DNA of 64,000 bases from Belliella aquatica (GCF_014637795.1 NZ_BMFD01000001.1:414523-478522), one strand, 5' to 3'. Numbered from the stretch's first letter, positions 1 to 8,887 are shown. Notes: generated by a model from the letters alone, not told the origin. Made by a program: numbers and translations.

Positions 1-499
1 TTTTGGAGCCGAGTATGTGATCATTGGTCACAGTGAAAGAAGAGAGTATTTCAAAGAAAGCAATGAACTCCTTACTGCTAAAGTAAAACAAGCATTGGAA
101 AATGGCTTGACACCAATATTCTGCTGTGGCGAGCCTTTGGAAATCAGAGAAGCTGGTACGCACGAAGATTATGTGAAAAACCAATTGACAGAAAGCCTTT
201 TTGGCTTGAGTGAAGAGGATTTTGCAAAAATAGTGATCGCTTATGAGCCGATTTGGGCTATTGGTACAGGAAAAACTGCGTCTTCAGACCAAGCGCAAGA
301 AATGCACAAAGCACTCCGAGATCATTTGGCAAGTAAATATGGGCAAGAAGCTGCTGACAATACATCGATCCTTTATGGTGGTAGCTGTAACCCAGCAAAT
401 GCCAAAGACATTTTCTCAAAAGCCGATGTAGATGGTGGTTTGATCGGTGGTGCTTCTTTGAAGTCACGTGACTTTATGGATATTATTAATTCATTCTAA
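1..499 (+). CDS. tpiA: Triosephosphate isomerase, C-terminal part (5' end outside window)
   Basis: This glycolytic enzyme interconverts dihydroxyacetone phosphate and glyceraldehyde 3-phosphate in the cytoplasm. The reading frame is open from base 2, so the gene continues upstream of the window and roughly the first 90 residues are missing. The visible part holds the catalytic histidine motif GHSERR, the catalytic glutamate in [11 protein letters not shown], and the phosphate-binding loops GGSCNPAN and GGLIGGASL near the C-terminus. The GTG at 17 is an internal valine, not a start. The gene is followed by a 19-bp hairpin repeat and then prmA on the same strand. The identification is firm. Confidence 0.96.
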   Translation, partial: FGAEYVIIGHSERREYFKESNELLTAKVKQALENGLTPIFCCGEPLEIREAGTHEDYVKNQLTESLFGLSEEDFAKIVIAYEPIWAIGTGKTASSDQAQEMHKALRDHLASKYGQEAADNTSILYGGSCNPANAKDIFSKADVDGGLIGGASLKSRDFMDIINSF

Positions 500-502
500 A
501 AT

Positions 503-548
503 GTCAACGGTCAACGGACGATAGCATCAGTCGTCTGTTGACAGTTGA
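503..548. repeat. Hairpin repeat with GTCAAC arms
   Basis: Two imperfect 19-bp inverted arms (GTCAACGGTCAACGGACGA at 503-521 and its near complement at 530-548, two mismatches) flank an 8-base loop between tpiA and prmA. Related GTCAAC palindromes lie near 5590 and 50031. There is no U-tract, so it looks more like a dispersed palindromic repeat than a terminator. Confidence 0.6.
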
Positions 549-586
549 CTTTTCAATCACTTTTTTTTACAAATTTCTATCAATTT

Positions 587-1329
587 ATGCAGTATTTAGA
601 GTTTAAAATTAATTGTAAAGAAGATTTTCGTGAAATCCTCATAGCTGAACTGGCAGAGGTGGGTTTCGATTCTTTTTTGGAAACTGATACAGGACTCGAT
701 GCCTATATCGAAGAAAAATCTTTTCAGCGTGAAAGTTTTCAGGAAGTAGTGAATCGCTACCAAAGCTCAGCTGATTTGGAAGTTGTCGAAGGAGTGATGG
801 AAAAAGTCAACTGGAATGAAGAATGGGAAAAGCACTATGACCCGATAGCAGTTGGTGAGGAAGTCTATGTGAGAGCTTCTTTTCATACTGCAAAGGCTGA
901 GTTTAAGCATGAAATCTTGATCAATCCAAAAATGTCATTTGGTACAGGGCACCATGCGACTACTTTTTTGATGTTGTCACATCAGCTGACGATTGATCAT
1001 CAAGGCAAGAGAGTGATTGATATAGGAGCGGGAACAGGGATTTTGGCCATCATGGCCCACAAGCTGTCAAGATGGGTTTGGGAACAGTTCGTGAAGTTGC
1101 ACCTCAAGGCACTTTCGATATTGTTTTGGCCAATATCAATAAAAATGTACTTTTAGACGAACTAGAAATTTATGCTTCATTAGTCAAAAAGCAAGGCAAT
1201 TTGCTCCTTAGTGGTTTTTACACACACGATATTGAGGATATTCACGAAAAGGCAAAATCCGTTGGGTTCAAACTTCTAAGCCAGAAAGACAAAGACAATT
1301 GGGCAGCTTTAATTTTCGAAAAAATATGA
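587..1329 (+). pseudogene. prmA: Ribosomal protein L11 methyltransferase, broken by an out-of-frame internal deletion
   Basis: PrmA methylates ribosomal protein L11 using S-adenosylmethionine. The first part, from ATG 587, has the N-terminal substrate domain, the FGTGHHATT motif (about residue 117) and the SAM-binding loop DIGAGTG (about residue 147), then loses homology after AHKL near 1066. The C-terminal part continues in another frame from about 1072 with TVREVAP, the catalytic-loop motif LANINKN and a normal end at 1329. About 30 residues carrying the acidic SAM-ribose motif are absent at the junction, and the lost length is not a multiple of three. The encoded protein would end at 1156 in out-of-frame residues. 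It is either a real pseudogene or an assembly error. The 3' end overlaps the next gene by four bases (ATGA). Confidence 0.85.
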
Positions 1330-1511
1330 CAGAACTAATCATTTATGCAGTTGTGTTTTTATTACTGATCGGACATGCAATGATGGCCGGTAAAATGTAT
1401 CGAACCGTTCATGAAGACACAAAGCTTACATTCAAAGAAAAGAACGACTGGAAATTAAAGGCGCTGATTTTCCCTATTTATTTTTGGGGAAAATATAAAG
1501 AAAGTAGATAG
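1326..1511 (+). CDS. Small membrane protein of unknown function
   Basis: This 61-residue protein starts at ATG 1326, four bases inside the prmA 3' end, which suggests translational coupling. It has one hydrophobic segment at residues 3-24 (LIIYAVVFLLLIGHAMMAG), then a charged stretch rich in lysine, and a second aromatic hydrophobic patch near the C-terminus (ALIFPIYFWGKY). I do not recognise a family. The gene ends two bases before the convergent ClC gene stop. It is supported mainly by the overlap with prmA and by its membrane-protein composition. Confidence 0.65.
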   Translation: MTELIIYAVVFLLLIGHAMMAGKMYRTVHEDTKLTFKEKNDWKLKALIFPIYFWGKYKESR

Positions 1512-1513
1512 GG

Positions 1514-3292
1514 TTACTCCAAATTCTGCCTCATCAAGCGCTTTCTGTAGGCATTAAAAATTCTAGACTTGGAGATAAAGCCCAAATAGATACCATCTTC
1601 TACTACAGGTAAATTCCATGCGCCTGACTTTTCAAACTTGTCCATGACTTTTTGCATGTTTTCGTCAGGAAAAATTATCTCTGGAGGACTATGCATCAGC
1701 TGTTGGACTTTGATGTCTTTTTGTTTGTTTTCATCAAACATAATGTCCCGAATATCATCCAAAGTAATGATTCCATTGAGTTCTCCATCTTCGTTTACGA
1801 CAGGAAAAATATTCCTTTTAGAAAGTCTTACAAGTTTGCACAGATCACCCAAACTTGCTTTGGGATCGATAGGTAGTAAGTCTCTTTCCATGACTTTTTT
1901 GATATTGATATTATCCAAGACTTCTTCGTCTTTGGATTCAGTCAGGTAGCGCCCTGTATCTTTGAGTTGCTTCACATATAAAGAATCCTTATCAAAGTAT
2001 GTGGTGGTGACAAATGAAATCGCAGAAACCAACATCAAAGGTAGGAATAGCTCGTAACCACCAGTAATTTCTGCAATCAAGAATATTGCAGAAAGGGGTG
2101 CATGCTGTACTCCACTCATGACACCACACATAGCCACCAACGTGAAATGTGCAATAGGCAATGCAATTGGCAATCCAAAAAGATTGGCTGCATAGGCAAA
2201 CACAAAACCGGTGATCCCTCCTACGAATAATGAAGGTGCAAAAATCCCCCCGCTACCTCCAGCTCCAATGGTAATGGCGGAAGCGATCGGCTTGATGAAA
2301 ATGATCAGCATCAAGAAAACGATGATAAAATAGGGATTGTTAATTTCTGAGAAGAAAGGACTGTTCGCTAGCAGGCGCTGAGGGTCTCCATCAATCAATG
2401 CGTTTAGTGTGTCATATCCTTCACCATAAATTGGAGGAAAGAAGAAAACGATCAAACCCAAAAATGCCCCGCCATAAAGGAGTTTGAGCCAAGGGCTAGT
2501 CATCATCCCAAGGAGATTTTCAGTTTTCAATACTACCCTAGAGAAGTAGAGAGAGATGATTCCTGTAAAAATCGCCAAGAGGAAATAGTACGGCATGTGT
2601 GCTGCCAAAAAACTATCTGAAAGGTTGAAATTGAACATCACATCTTCTCCCAAAAGCAGCATTGATGTAATAGAGCCAGTTACCGAAGCAATTAAAAGCG
2701 GGATGAAACTTCCCACGCTCACTTCAAGCAAGATAACTTCTATAGCGAAAATGACAGCACCTATCGGCGCACCGAAAATAGCTGAAATGGCCCCAGCAGC
2801 CCCACAACCTATAAGTAAGGTGCGCTTTTTTGCATTGAGGTGCATTAAGTTCCCGAAATTCGAACCTATAGCCGATCCAGTTACAACTATTGGTGCTTCC
2901 AATCCCACTGATCCGCCAAAACCCACAGTAATTGCCGAAGTAATCACGCGGCTGTACATTTTTACTTTAGCGATAAGACTACTTTTTCTCGAAATATTGT
3001 AAAGCAAATCAGGGATACCATGTCCACCCTGATCTTTGAGAAGATATGTTCCTGCTAGAAATGCCAGTGAAATACCAACTAGTGGATAGATGATATAGAA
3101 AAAATTAGCGTAAGCTTCATTGAAATCTTCTGTCAAAAATTTCTGAATGGCATGTACAGCCGTTTTTAATATAACAGCTGCTAAGCCTGCAACTATCCCG
3201 ATCAAACCACTTAAGATTAATATGAAGTTTTTGGTACTTAGGTGTCTGAGTCTCCAAATCAAAAATCGGGTGATAATGTCAGTTTTAGCCAA
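1514..3292 (-). CDS. ClC-type chloride channel/transporter with C-terminal CBS pair
   Basis: A 592-residue inner-membrane anion channel or Cl-/H+ antiporter. The ClC signature segments are GGHGIPD (residues 89-95), GGSVGLEAP (126-134, with the gating glutamate at 132) and GAGGSGGIFAPS (around 345). The serine of the classic GSGIP motif is replaced by histidine, so the ion preference cannot be assumed to be chloride. Two CBS domains occupy about residues 465-590 and suggest nucleotide-dependent regulation. The gene is convergent with the prmA group, and upstream it faces the 3' end of the M28 peptidase gene. The family is clear, the substrate is not. Confidence 0.93.
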   Translation of the reverse strand: MAKTDIITRFLIWRLRHLSTKNFILILSGLIGIVAGLAAVILKTAVHAIQKFLTEDFNEAYANFFYIIYPLVGISLAFLAGTYLLKDQGGHGIPDLLYNISRKSSLIAKVKMYSRVITSAITVGFGGSVGLEAPIVVTGSAIGSNFGNLMHLNAKKRTLLIGCGAAGAISAIFGAPIGAVIFAIEVILLEVSVGSFIPLLIASVTGSITSMLLLGEDVMFNFNLSDSFLAAHMPYYFLLAIFTGIISLYFSRVVLKTENLLGMMTSPWLKLLYGGAFLGLIVFFFPPIYGEGYDTLNALIDGDPQRLLANSPFFSEINNPYFIIVFLMLIIFIKPIASAITIGAGGSGGIFAPSLFVGGITGFVFAYAANLFGLPIALPIAHFTLVAMCGVMSGVQHAPLSAIFLIAEITGGYELFLPLMLVSAISFVTTTYFDKDSLYVKQLKDTGRYLTESKDEEVLDNINIKKVMERDLLPIDPKASLGDLCKLVRLSKRNIFPVVNEDGELNGIITLDDIRDIMFDENKQKDIKVQQLMHSPPEIIFPDENMQKVMDKFEKSGAWNLPVVEDGIYLGFISKSRIFNAYRKRLMRQNLE

Positions 3293-3339
3293 ATCTTAAA
3301 TTTTATTTAAAGGGTAAATTTAGCGCATTAATAGACTTT

Positions 3340-3376
3340 AAAAAAAAGACTTGCTGAAAATCAATTCAGCAAGTCT
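3340..3376 (-). terminator. Intrinsic terminator of the M28 peptidase gene, overlapping its stop codon
   Basis: Perfect 12-bp inverted arms (AGACTTGCTGAA at 3347-3358 and its complement at 3365-3376) with a 6-base loop are followed on the minus strand by a run of T. The stem includes the last codons and the stop of the peptidase gene. Confidence 0.88.
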
Positions 3377-4272
3377 GTGTCAAGCGTTATTAGACAATTG
3401 AGAATTAGCTCTACGGCTCCTTTGAAAAACTCAGGTTGGATGTTTTCAAAAGTATCTCTAGGCGTATGGTAATCGTCATGATCTTCTACCCCAAAGTAGA
3501 TAAATGGCACTTTCTTTTGATGGAATTGAGCATGATCTGAAGCATTGGTCCAGTCATCTCTTCCCGATCCAGGAACGTCATGACCAAACATTAATTTGGG
3601 TGAAGAACCTACAGACGCTCTTTCCAAACTGGGTTTCAAGAAGGGATAGTGGTGTGTACCGACAGCATACAATTCATTCTGATCGTTTCTGCTGACCATG
3701 TCCATATTGATATTGAGTTTGACCTGATCGATCGGAAAAGGAAAATCAGCAACCAACGCCCGTGCACCTTGCATGCCCATTTCTTCAGCGTCTAAAGCCA
3801 CAAACATCATCGAATGCTTGGGTCTGTTTTTAGAGAAATATTCTGCCAAAGCCATCATCGCGACGGTTCCAGATGCATTGTCGTCAGCGCCATTGAAGAT
3901 GTCGTCGCCATTTCTCCCGATATGATCATAGTGTCCCATGACCACGATGATTTTGTCAGACTCACTGCCAGGCACAAATCCAACAATATTGGAAGCCTTG
4001 TCATAAGTTTTTCCGTCTCTCCTGTTTGTAAAGGAAAAAGTTTGTGTAAAATCATCGTATTGACTGCTTAAGCCTAATTTTTCAAACTTTTCTTTGATAA
4101 AATTCTGTGCCTTTATATTTCCTTCAGACATAGGTTTTCTTCCCTCAAGTTCATCGGAAGATAAATACTGAATATCAGAGATTAACTGATCCTGATTGAC
4201 TTTTTGAGCTTCGGATAAGGTGGGCAAGCTCAGGGTAAAAATGAACAGCGTTATTTTTAAGAATGATTTCAT
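3361..4272 (-). CDS. Secreted M28-family zinc peptidase
   Basis: A 303-residue aminopeptidase-like metallopeptidase with an N-terminal signal peptide (residues 1 to about 22, ending SEAQ). The di-zinc site of the family is visible: GHYDHIG (His114), NGADDNASG (Asp131), DAEEMG (Glu163/164), NMDMV and a late His in YHTPRD. The sequence between the signal and the catalytic core contains the usual YLSSDELEGR motif. It probably trims peptides in the periplasm or outside the cell. It is monocistronic, with its own strong terminator, and is separated by about 270 bp from the divergent gene at 4542. Confidence 0.93.
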   Translation of the reverse strand: MKSFLKITLFIFTLSLPTLSEAQKVNQDQLISDIQYLSSDELEGRKPMSEGNIKAQNFIKEKFEKLGLSSQYDDFTQTFSFTNRRDGKTYDKASNIVGFVPGSESDKIIVVMGHYDHIGRNGDDIFNGADDNASGTVAMMALAEYFSKNRPKHSMMFVALDAEEMGMQGARALVADFPFPIDQVKLNINMDMVSRNDQNELYAVGTHHYPFLKPSLERASVGSSPKLMFGHDVPGSGRDDWTNASDHAQFHQKKVPFIYFGVEDHDDYHTPRDTFENIQPEFFKGAVELILNCLITLDTDLLN

Positions 4273-4541
4273 AAAGAAAAGAGTTTTAATTTTTTAACTA
4301 TCGATTAATCAAGATCGTCTAGAGTAGTGCAAAGTAATATTTTAGACTTGAATAAATTGCGTAATTGATGATCTAAATTGGATTATTATCAATTACCATC
4401 CCAAATATAAAATTCAGAATCAAATTTATTGAGGTCATTACCTTATTTCCTTTACGAATATAGAATTCAATATTATAATGAAAATTATATCAAGACGTTA
4501 ATTATATTCGTGGCAACTGATTGTCTCAAAAATATTTAACT

Positions 4542-5528
4542 ATGAAAATTTTCTCAGCTACGTTGATATGTTTTTTAATTTTTTCAAAATCCTTTGCTCA
4601 GGGAGGGGTGCCAGAAGGATTTTTAGATGGAAAATCTGTCGTATTGATTTCAAATTCTCCACAAGCAAGACCTGCAATGACATGGACTGCCTTGTCAGAA
4701 GAGATTCATCAAGCGATAGTTGAGGCTGGGGGTGACCCTGTTGCCTACTATGAATTAGAAGATCTTACACTCTCAGAAGAAACACAAGCAGGCTACGCAG
4801 AAGCATTTAATAAAAGAATGATTAAAAATATAGTCATTGTCACAAGAAAATCCTCTGGAGAGATCGTTTTAAATATTGCTCTATACACGAATAATAAAAA
4901 TATTGTCTCGAATTCGGGAGTTTATGCCCTGTCTACCTCAAGTATTGAGGGATTAAAAGAGAGTTTGTCAGCGATGGGAAGTAGCGTCCGGACCAAAAAC
5001 CTCCTAGTTTTAGATGTTCCAGAATTTCCGGCAAGTGAAGGTTCTTTAGCTGGAGGAGCAAGTAGATTTTTGAATAGAAATCCACTGAATCTGGATGTTT
5101 TCAAGCTAGGCATCCCACTCTCAGGAGCAGCGGGAGAGTCTGCTTTCTTGAGTTTATACCGCTATGACCTATTGGGTAAATCTGAGGCAGCCATAGCAGC
5201 TGAGCAAGCTGCTGAGAAAAGCGGATTGGAAGGAATTTTTAAATCAAGCTATCCTCATCAGGTAGAGTACCTAACTGATGCCAAAACAGAAGCTGAATTG
5301 ATTCGTGATCGGGTTCAGTTTGTCTTGATGCGCGTAGAAGGAAGAGAAAACGACCTCAAAAGCAGTATGGGTTTACCTGTCTCTGAGGGTGAAGAAGGAT
5401 CTAGAATTGTCGTGAAATATTACATCAAATTCCTTGTTCGAAACGAACTTTACATCGGTCCAGAATGGGATGCCGATCCAAATTGGAGGGTTGCGCTAAG
5501 GCAATTTTTGGAAAATCTGAAGAAGTAA
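4542..5528 (+). CDS. Secreted protein of unknown function
   Basis: I chose the ATG at 4542 because it gives a clean signal peptide (MKIFSATLICFLIFSKSFAQ). The TTG at 4521 would add seven residues before it. The mature part of about 308 residues is soluble, with alternating beta segments (VVLISNSPQARPAM, NIVIVTRK, LLVLDVPEF) and an alanine-rich helical stretch near residue 225. A short region mentions YYELEDLTLSEET followed by beta strands, in a pattern like periplasmic ligand-binding folds. I do not recognise the family. It stands alone, and a palindromic repeat begins three bases after its stop. Confidence 0.8.
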   Translation: MKIFSATLICFLIFSKSFAQGGVPEGFLDGKSVVLISNSPQARPAMTWTALSEEIHQAIVEAGGDPVAYYELEDLTLSEETQAGYAEAFNKRMIKNIVIVTRKSSGEIVLNIALYTNNKNIVSNSGVYALSTSSIEGLKESLSAMGSSVRTKNLLVLDVPEFPASEGSLAGGASRFLNRNPLNLDVFKLGIPLSGAAGESAFLSLYRYDLLGKSEAAIAAEQAAEKSGLEGIFKSSYPHQVEYLTDAKTEAELIRDRVQFVLMRVEGRENDLKSSMGLPVSEGEEGSRIVVKYYIKFLVRNELYIGPEWDADPNWRVALRQFLENLKK

Positions 5529-5530
5529 AA

Positions 5531-5606
5531 ATGATTATCCACTAAGACACGAGCTTGCATAAATATCATTTGTAATCATGCGGATAATAGTCAACAGTCC
5601 ACAGCA
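5531..5606 (-). repeat. Dispersed palindromic repeat A, copy 1, fused to a GTCAAC element
   Basis: The end ATGATTATCC and the other end GCGGATAAT form inverted termini about 59 bp apart. Read on the minus strand, the segment aligns with copies at 11185 and 50047 and with the inverted copy at 22450. A GTCAAC/GTCCAC segment (5590-5606) follows directly. It lies between the secreted protein gene and the RhuM gene. Confidence 0.65.
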
Positions 5607-5735
5607 GAACTCCAAATATGGTATGGACATTATTTTAAATGGCTAATGTTTTGAAAGTGGATATACGTAAAAACAAATAGGACATAAATATAGAGAAAGA
5701 GCATTTTTCAAAAAGTTTTACTTCAAATAATTGAT

Positions 5736-6716
5736 ATGAAAGCAAGAGACCTTTTACTATATCATACTCAAGATCAGAAAGTAAACGTATCAGTTTATTT
5801 TCAGGATGGAAGTTTTTGGTTGACACAAAAAGGGATGGCAGAATTGTTTTTTGTTGATAGGTCTGTTGTAACCAGGCATTTAAAAAACATTTTTAAAACT
5901 CAAGAATTAGAGGAACATTCAGTATGTGTAAAAATTGCACATACTGCTGAAGATGGAAAAAATTATAAAACTAACTTTTACAGATTAGAAGCCATCCTTG
6001 CTGTAGGTTATCGTGTGAATTCAATTCAAGCTACTGACTTCCGTAAATGGGCAACTCAAACACTCAATGAATTTATCATCAAAGGGTTTGTGTTAGATGA
6101 TGAAAGACTAAAGCAAGGTAAGAATTTTGGGCAAGATTTTTTTGATGAATTGCTTGAACGCATCCGTGAAATAAGGACCAGCGAGCGAAGGTTTTATCAA
6201 AAAATTACTGATTTATATGCCTTAAGTACTGACTACAACAAAGAAAGCCAGCAAACCAAAGATTTTTTTGCTGCTGTTCAAAACAAGCTACATTGGGCAA
6301 TAACTGGAAAAACAGCTGCTGAGATTATTTACTCTGAGGCAGATGCCACCAAACTTTACATGGGTTTAAAAACATGGAAAGCTGCTCCCGATGGGAAAAT
6401 AATGAAAAGTGATGTGGTTGTAGCCAAAAATTACCTAGCGCATCAGCATATTTCTGAATTAAACAGAATTGTATCAGCGTATTTAGATTTGGCTGAAAAC
6501 AATGCGCAAAGAGGAATTGCATTTAATATGCATCAGTGGGTCACCTTTTTAAATAGGTTTTTAGAACTTTCTAATTACCCAATTCTAAATGATAAAGGCA
6601 AAGTTTCTATGTTGGAAGCGAAGCTTAAAGCGGAAGGTGAATTCGATAAATTCAGGGTCATCCAGGATCAGAATTATGAAAGTGATTTTGACAAGGAAAT
6701 TAAAAAACTACTCTAA
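5736..6716 (+). CDS. RhuM family (virulence RhuM) protein, orphan
   Basis: A 326-residue cytoplasmic protein that matches the RhuM family over its full length. Residues 27-53 resemble a helix-turn-helix (FWLTQKGMAELFFVDRSVVT), followed by the conserved YRLEAILAVGYRVNS block (81-96) and FRKWATQTLNEF (102-113). The C-terminal half is alpha-helical, with the family motif LYMGLKTW and a late block around FLNRFLELSNYPIL. The biochemical function of RhuM proteins is not established, and they are common in accessory regions and mobile islands. No toxin, antitoxin or restriction genes are adjacent. It sits between a palindromic repeat and a convergent thioredoxin operon, which fits an isolated acquisition. 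Confidence 0.9.
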   Translation: MKARDLLLYHTQDQKVNVSVYFQDGSFWLTQKGMAELFFVDRSVVTRHLKNIFKTQELEEHSVCVKIAHTAEDGKNYKTNFYRLEAILAVGYRVNSIQATDFRKWATQTLNEFIIKGFVLDDERLKQGKNFGQDFFDELLERIREIRTSERRFYQKITDLYALSTDYNKESQQTKDFFAAVQNKLHWAITGKTAAEIIYSEADATKLYMGLKTWKAAPDGKIMKSDVVVAKNYLAHQHISELNRIVSAYLDLAENNAQRGIAFNMHQWVTFLNRFLELSNYPILNDKGKVSMLEAKLKAEGEFDKFRVIQDQNYESDFDKEIKKLL

Positions 6717-6798
6717 TTGCCAAGTATTGCTTAAAGTCTTTGAGTTGAATCGTGGCTTCATTTTAAAGTACTAATAAGTCGATTTCTAGAAAATCTGA

Positions 6799-6830
6799 AA
6801 AAATAAATAGGGCTCCCGAAAGAGCCCTAT
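6799..6830 (-). terminator. Intrinsic terminator of the thioredoxin operon
   Basis: Perfect 9-bp arms (ATAGGGCTC at 6807-6815 and GAGCCCTAT at 6822-6830) with a 6-base loop are followed on the minus strand by a T-rich tract. The stem could also slow RhuM transcription from the other side. Confidence 0.85.
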
Positions 6831-6880
6831 AGTCAAAGCGTTGTAATTAGTATAAGGGTGATTAACCAACTTCTCGCTTT

Positions 6881-7138
6881 TTACTTATCAATCGATCCGG
6901 TAACACGTTTCATAAAAGCGTTCATCGCTTCTTTCTTGTCCATGCCGCCTTTGATCATTTGATTTACTTCTAATGTACCGTAGAGGTTGGAAAGCAATTC
7001 TCCCATTACTTCCAATTCCTCATCCTTCAAAGATGGGATTTCGGTCATGTTCTCAAGTAATTCGATCGTTTCATTGACCCAATCTTCATCATTGGCCTCA
7101 ATGAATCCTAAAACGTGCTTAATTATTGGCAATCTCAT
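6881..7138 (-). CDS. Small acidic protein paired with thioredoxin (DUF6952-like)
   Basis: An 85-residue cytoplasmic helical protein beginning MRLPIIKHVLGF. It overlaps the 3' end of the upstream thioredoxin gene by 20 bases, so the two are almost certainly translated together. It is acidic in the first half (ANDEDWVNETIELLE) and basic at the end (KKEAMNAFMKRV). This small protein with a thioredoxin partner recurs in Bacteroidota; the DUF6952 label is from memory and is tentative. Its role is unknown, and the pairing suggests a helper or substrate of the thioredoxin. Confidence 0.85.
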   Translation of the reverse strand: MRLPIIKHVLGFIEANDEDWVNETIELLENMTEIPSLKDEELEVMGELLSNLYGTLEVNQMIKGGMDKKEAMNAFMKRVTGSIDK

Positions 7139-7433
7139 CGATCAAGGATTTTAGTGCTTCTTCTTTATTTGTTTGGATTTGATTCACCAAAGAACCTCCA
7201 CTGAAAGTTGCAAAAGTAGGCAAATTGGTTACTGCAGCTAGTTTTCTAGATTCTGGTAATTTTTCTGCATCCACGTAGAGAAAAGTAATGCCTTCGTAAT
7301 CGTTAGAAAGACGCTTCATTTTAGGCTTCATGATTCTGCAATTGCCACACCATGAGGCACTGTACTGTACTACGACTTTATCGTTTTCTTTAATTAAATT
7401 CTGTAAGGTGTCTGTTTCTAATTCTTGTAACAT
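7119..7433 (-). CDS. Thioredoxin family protein with CGNC active site
   Basis: A 104-residue single-domain thioredoxin without a signal peptide, hence cytoplasmic. The redox motif is Cys29-Gly-Asn-Cys32 within SASWCGNC, unlike the CGPC of classical thioredoxin, and the cis-proline loop is NLPTF around residue 72. The CGNC motif suggests a different redox potential or partner set from TrxA. It is the first gene of a two-gene operon with the small acidic protein. A TAATTTTG -7 box lies upstream on the minus strand at 7466-7473. Confidence 0.92.
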   Translation of the reverse strand: MLQELETDTLQNLIKENDKVVVQYSASWCGNCRIMKPKMKRLSNDYEGITFLYVDAEKLPESRKLAAVTNLPTFATFSGGSLVNQIQTNKEEALKSLIDEIANN

Positions 7434-7465
7434 ATATTCTTTTGTTTAGATCAATTTTATATCTG

Positions 7466-7473
7466 CAAAATTA
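7466..7473 (-). promoter_or_regulatory. Bacteroidota -7 promoter box of the thioredoxin operon
   Basis: The minus strand reads TAATTTTG, a full match to the TAnnTTTG consensus, about 33 bases before the start codon. No convincing -33 TTTG was found at the usual spacing, so confidence is moderate. Confidence 0.45.
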
Positions 7474-7529
7474 GTAAGATACTTCCCTAATTTCTAATTG
7501 ATATTTTCAATACATCATTGAAACATGAA

Positions 7530-8102
7530 TTAAACGTAGATGTTTTCATTCAGAAACGGAATTAAAGCCAAAATAACTGCTTGACTGTAATATTCTTTCC
7601 TATTCACAGCCCCATTGGTCAATATTCCAACAGCTCCATTTCCTTGTTTTGAATTTTCCTTATTGAATACTTGATCATCTGCTGCGCCAAGCTCCATGCC
7701 TCCTTTGATCAAATCTGATATGACTCCCGGTAGGAAAAATGTGGAGGTTTTAGCCTTGCCGATTTTTCCATTTCGGTTTTGAATGACTACCCAAGCAAAG
7801 GCAAACATTTCCCCGTCCTTTTCATCAACACCGCCTTCTATGCCAACCCAAAAATCAGCTTCAGGGAAAACTACCTTGGCATTTTTTGCTCGATTGAAGG
7901 CTCCTAAATAGGTCTCTTGATCTCCGATTGGTTGGTCTTCCACTTCAGAACTCACATTCAAACCTTCTACCAAAAATGCGGAATCAAAAGCATGATGGAA
8001 GCCTACGTCTGTACAACTGATTTTAACTGGGTTTTTACTTCCCACGATTACCAATTGCTGTCTTTTTTCTTCTTTTATATTATTTCTCTGAGGAAATATC
8101 AT
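7530..8102 (-). CDS. Inosine/xanthosine triphosphatase, YjjX-like
   Basis: A 190-residue cytoplasmic nucleotide-pool sanitising enzyme that hydrolyses non-canonical purine nucleoside triphosphates. Family marks are IVGSKNPVKI near the start, the QETYLGAFNRA loop, FWVGIEGGVD in the middle and GAVGILTNGAVNRKEYY near the end. About 15 residues before the core (MIFPQRNNIKEEKRQ) may be an extension or a start chosen too early; no better start is visible before the conserved LVIVGSKN. It is followed by YebC on the same strand after a hairpin-containing gap. Confidence 0.9.
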   Translation of the reverse strand: MIFPQRNNIKEEKRQQLVIVGSKNPVKISCTDVGFHHAFDSAFLVEGLNVSSEVEDQPIGDQETYLGAFNRAKNAKVVFPEADFWVGIEGGVDEKDGEMFAFAWVVIQNRNGKIGKAKTSTFFLPGVISDLIKGGMELGAADDQVFNKENSKQGNGAVGILTNGAVNRKEYYSQAVILALIPFLNENIYV

Positions 8103-8121
8103 TGTCTATTCTATAAATGTA

Positions 8122-8152
8122 AAAACCTGCGAAGTTGTGTTCCACAGGTTTT
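8122..8152 (-). terminator. Probable terminator after yebC
   Basis: Eight-base arms AAAACCTG and CAGGTTTT, with further partial pairing inside, are followed on the minus strand by a short T run. It lies in the 55-bp gap between yebC and the YjjX-like gene. Confidence 0.55.
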
Positions 8153-8157
8153 AAAGT

Positions 8158-8865
8158 TTATGCCATATTGGTAAAAACTGAATTGATGTCGTCATCATCC
8201 TCGAGTTTTTCAATAAGCTTGTTGATTTCTTCTTCTTGATCTTCGGGTAGCTCTACGGTCGTAGTTGGGAACCATTGGAAATCAGCATTGATGATCTCTA
8301 TATTTCTGTCTTCAAGGGCCTTTTGCATATTTCCAAAATCCTCAAATGCTGTGTAAACGAAGATTTCTCCTTCATTTTCATCAACTTCATCTAATCCAAA
8401 ATCAATCAATTCCAATTCTAATTCCTCAATATCATATTCACCTTGAGCAAATCTAAATACAGCCTTTTTGTTGAACATAAAGCTTACAGAGCCTGATGTA
8501 CTCAAAGAGCCATTTGATTTTGAAAAGTAGCTTCTGATGTTGGCTACCGTTCTATTGGTGTTGTCTGTTGAAGTTTCTATAATGACTGCTACACCGTGAG
8601 GGCCGTAACCTTCGTATAATACTTCTTCGTAGTCTTTTTCGTCTTTATTGGAAGCTCTTTTGATAGCCGCCTCGATTCGATCCTTGGGCATCGCTGCACC
8701 TTTGGCGTTTTGAATTACTGTACGGAGCTTCGTGTTGTTGACAGGATCAGGACCGCCTGCTTTTACAGCCATCACGATTTCTTTGCCAAGGCGGGTGAAA
8801 ACCTTAGACATCTTGTTCCAACGCTTAAATTTTCTCTCTTTTCTAAACTCGAAAGCTCTTCCCAT
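8158..8865 (-). CDS. yebC: YebC/PmpR family regulator or translation factor
   Basis: A 235-residue cytoplasmic protein of the TACO1/YebC family, which in other bacteria acts on transcription and on ribosomes stalled at proline stretches. The N-terminus MGRAFEFRKERKFKRW is the form seen in Bacteroidota. The conserved LGKEI.MAVKAGGPDP, NAKGAAMPKDRIEAAIKRA and YEGYGPHGVA blocks follow in order. The acidic C-terminus is complete. A TAATTTTG box is upstream at 8888-8895 on the minus strand. Confidence 0.95.
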   Translation of the reverse strand: MGRAFEFRKERKFKRWNKMSKVFTRLGKEIVMAVKAGGPDPVNNTKLRTVIQNAKGAAMPKDRIEAAIKRASNKDEKDYEEVLYEGYGPHGVAVIIETSTDNTNRTVANIRSYFSKSNGSLSTSGSVSFMFNKKAVFRFAQGEYDIEELELELIDFGLDEVDENEGEIFVYTAFEDFGNMQKALEDRNIEIINADFQWFPTTTVELPEDQEEEINKLIEKLEDDDDINSVFTNMA

Positions 8866-8887
8866 ATTGAATTGATTTTTAAAGACT

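Noticed and set aside
545-586. An earlier start for prmA
   Set aside because: The added residues are unlike the family start; MQYLEFKINCKED at 587 fits.
4521-4541. TTG start for the secreted protein
   Set aside because: The ATG at 4542 gives a normal signal peptide without an extra polar head.
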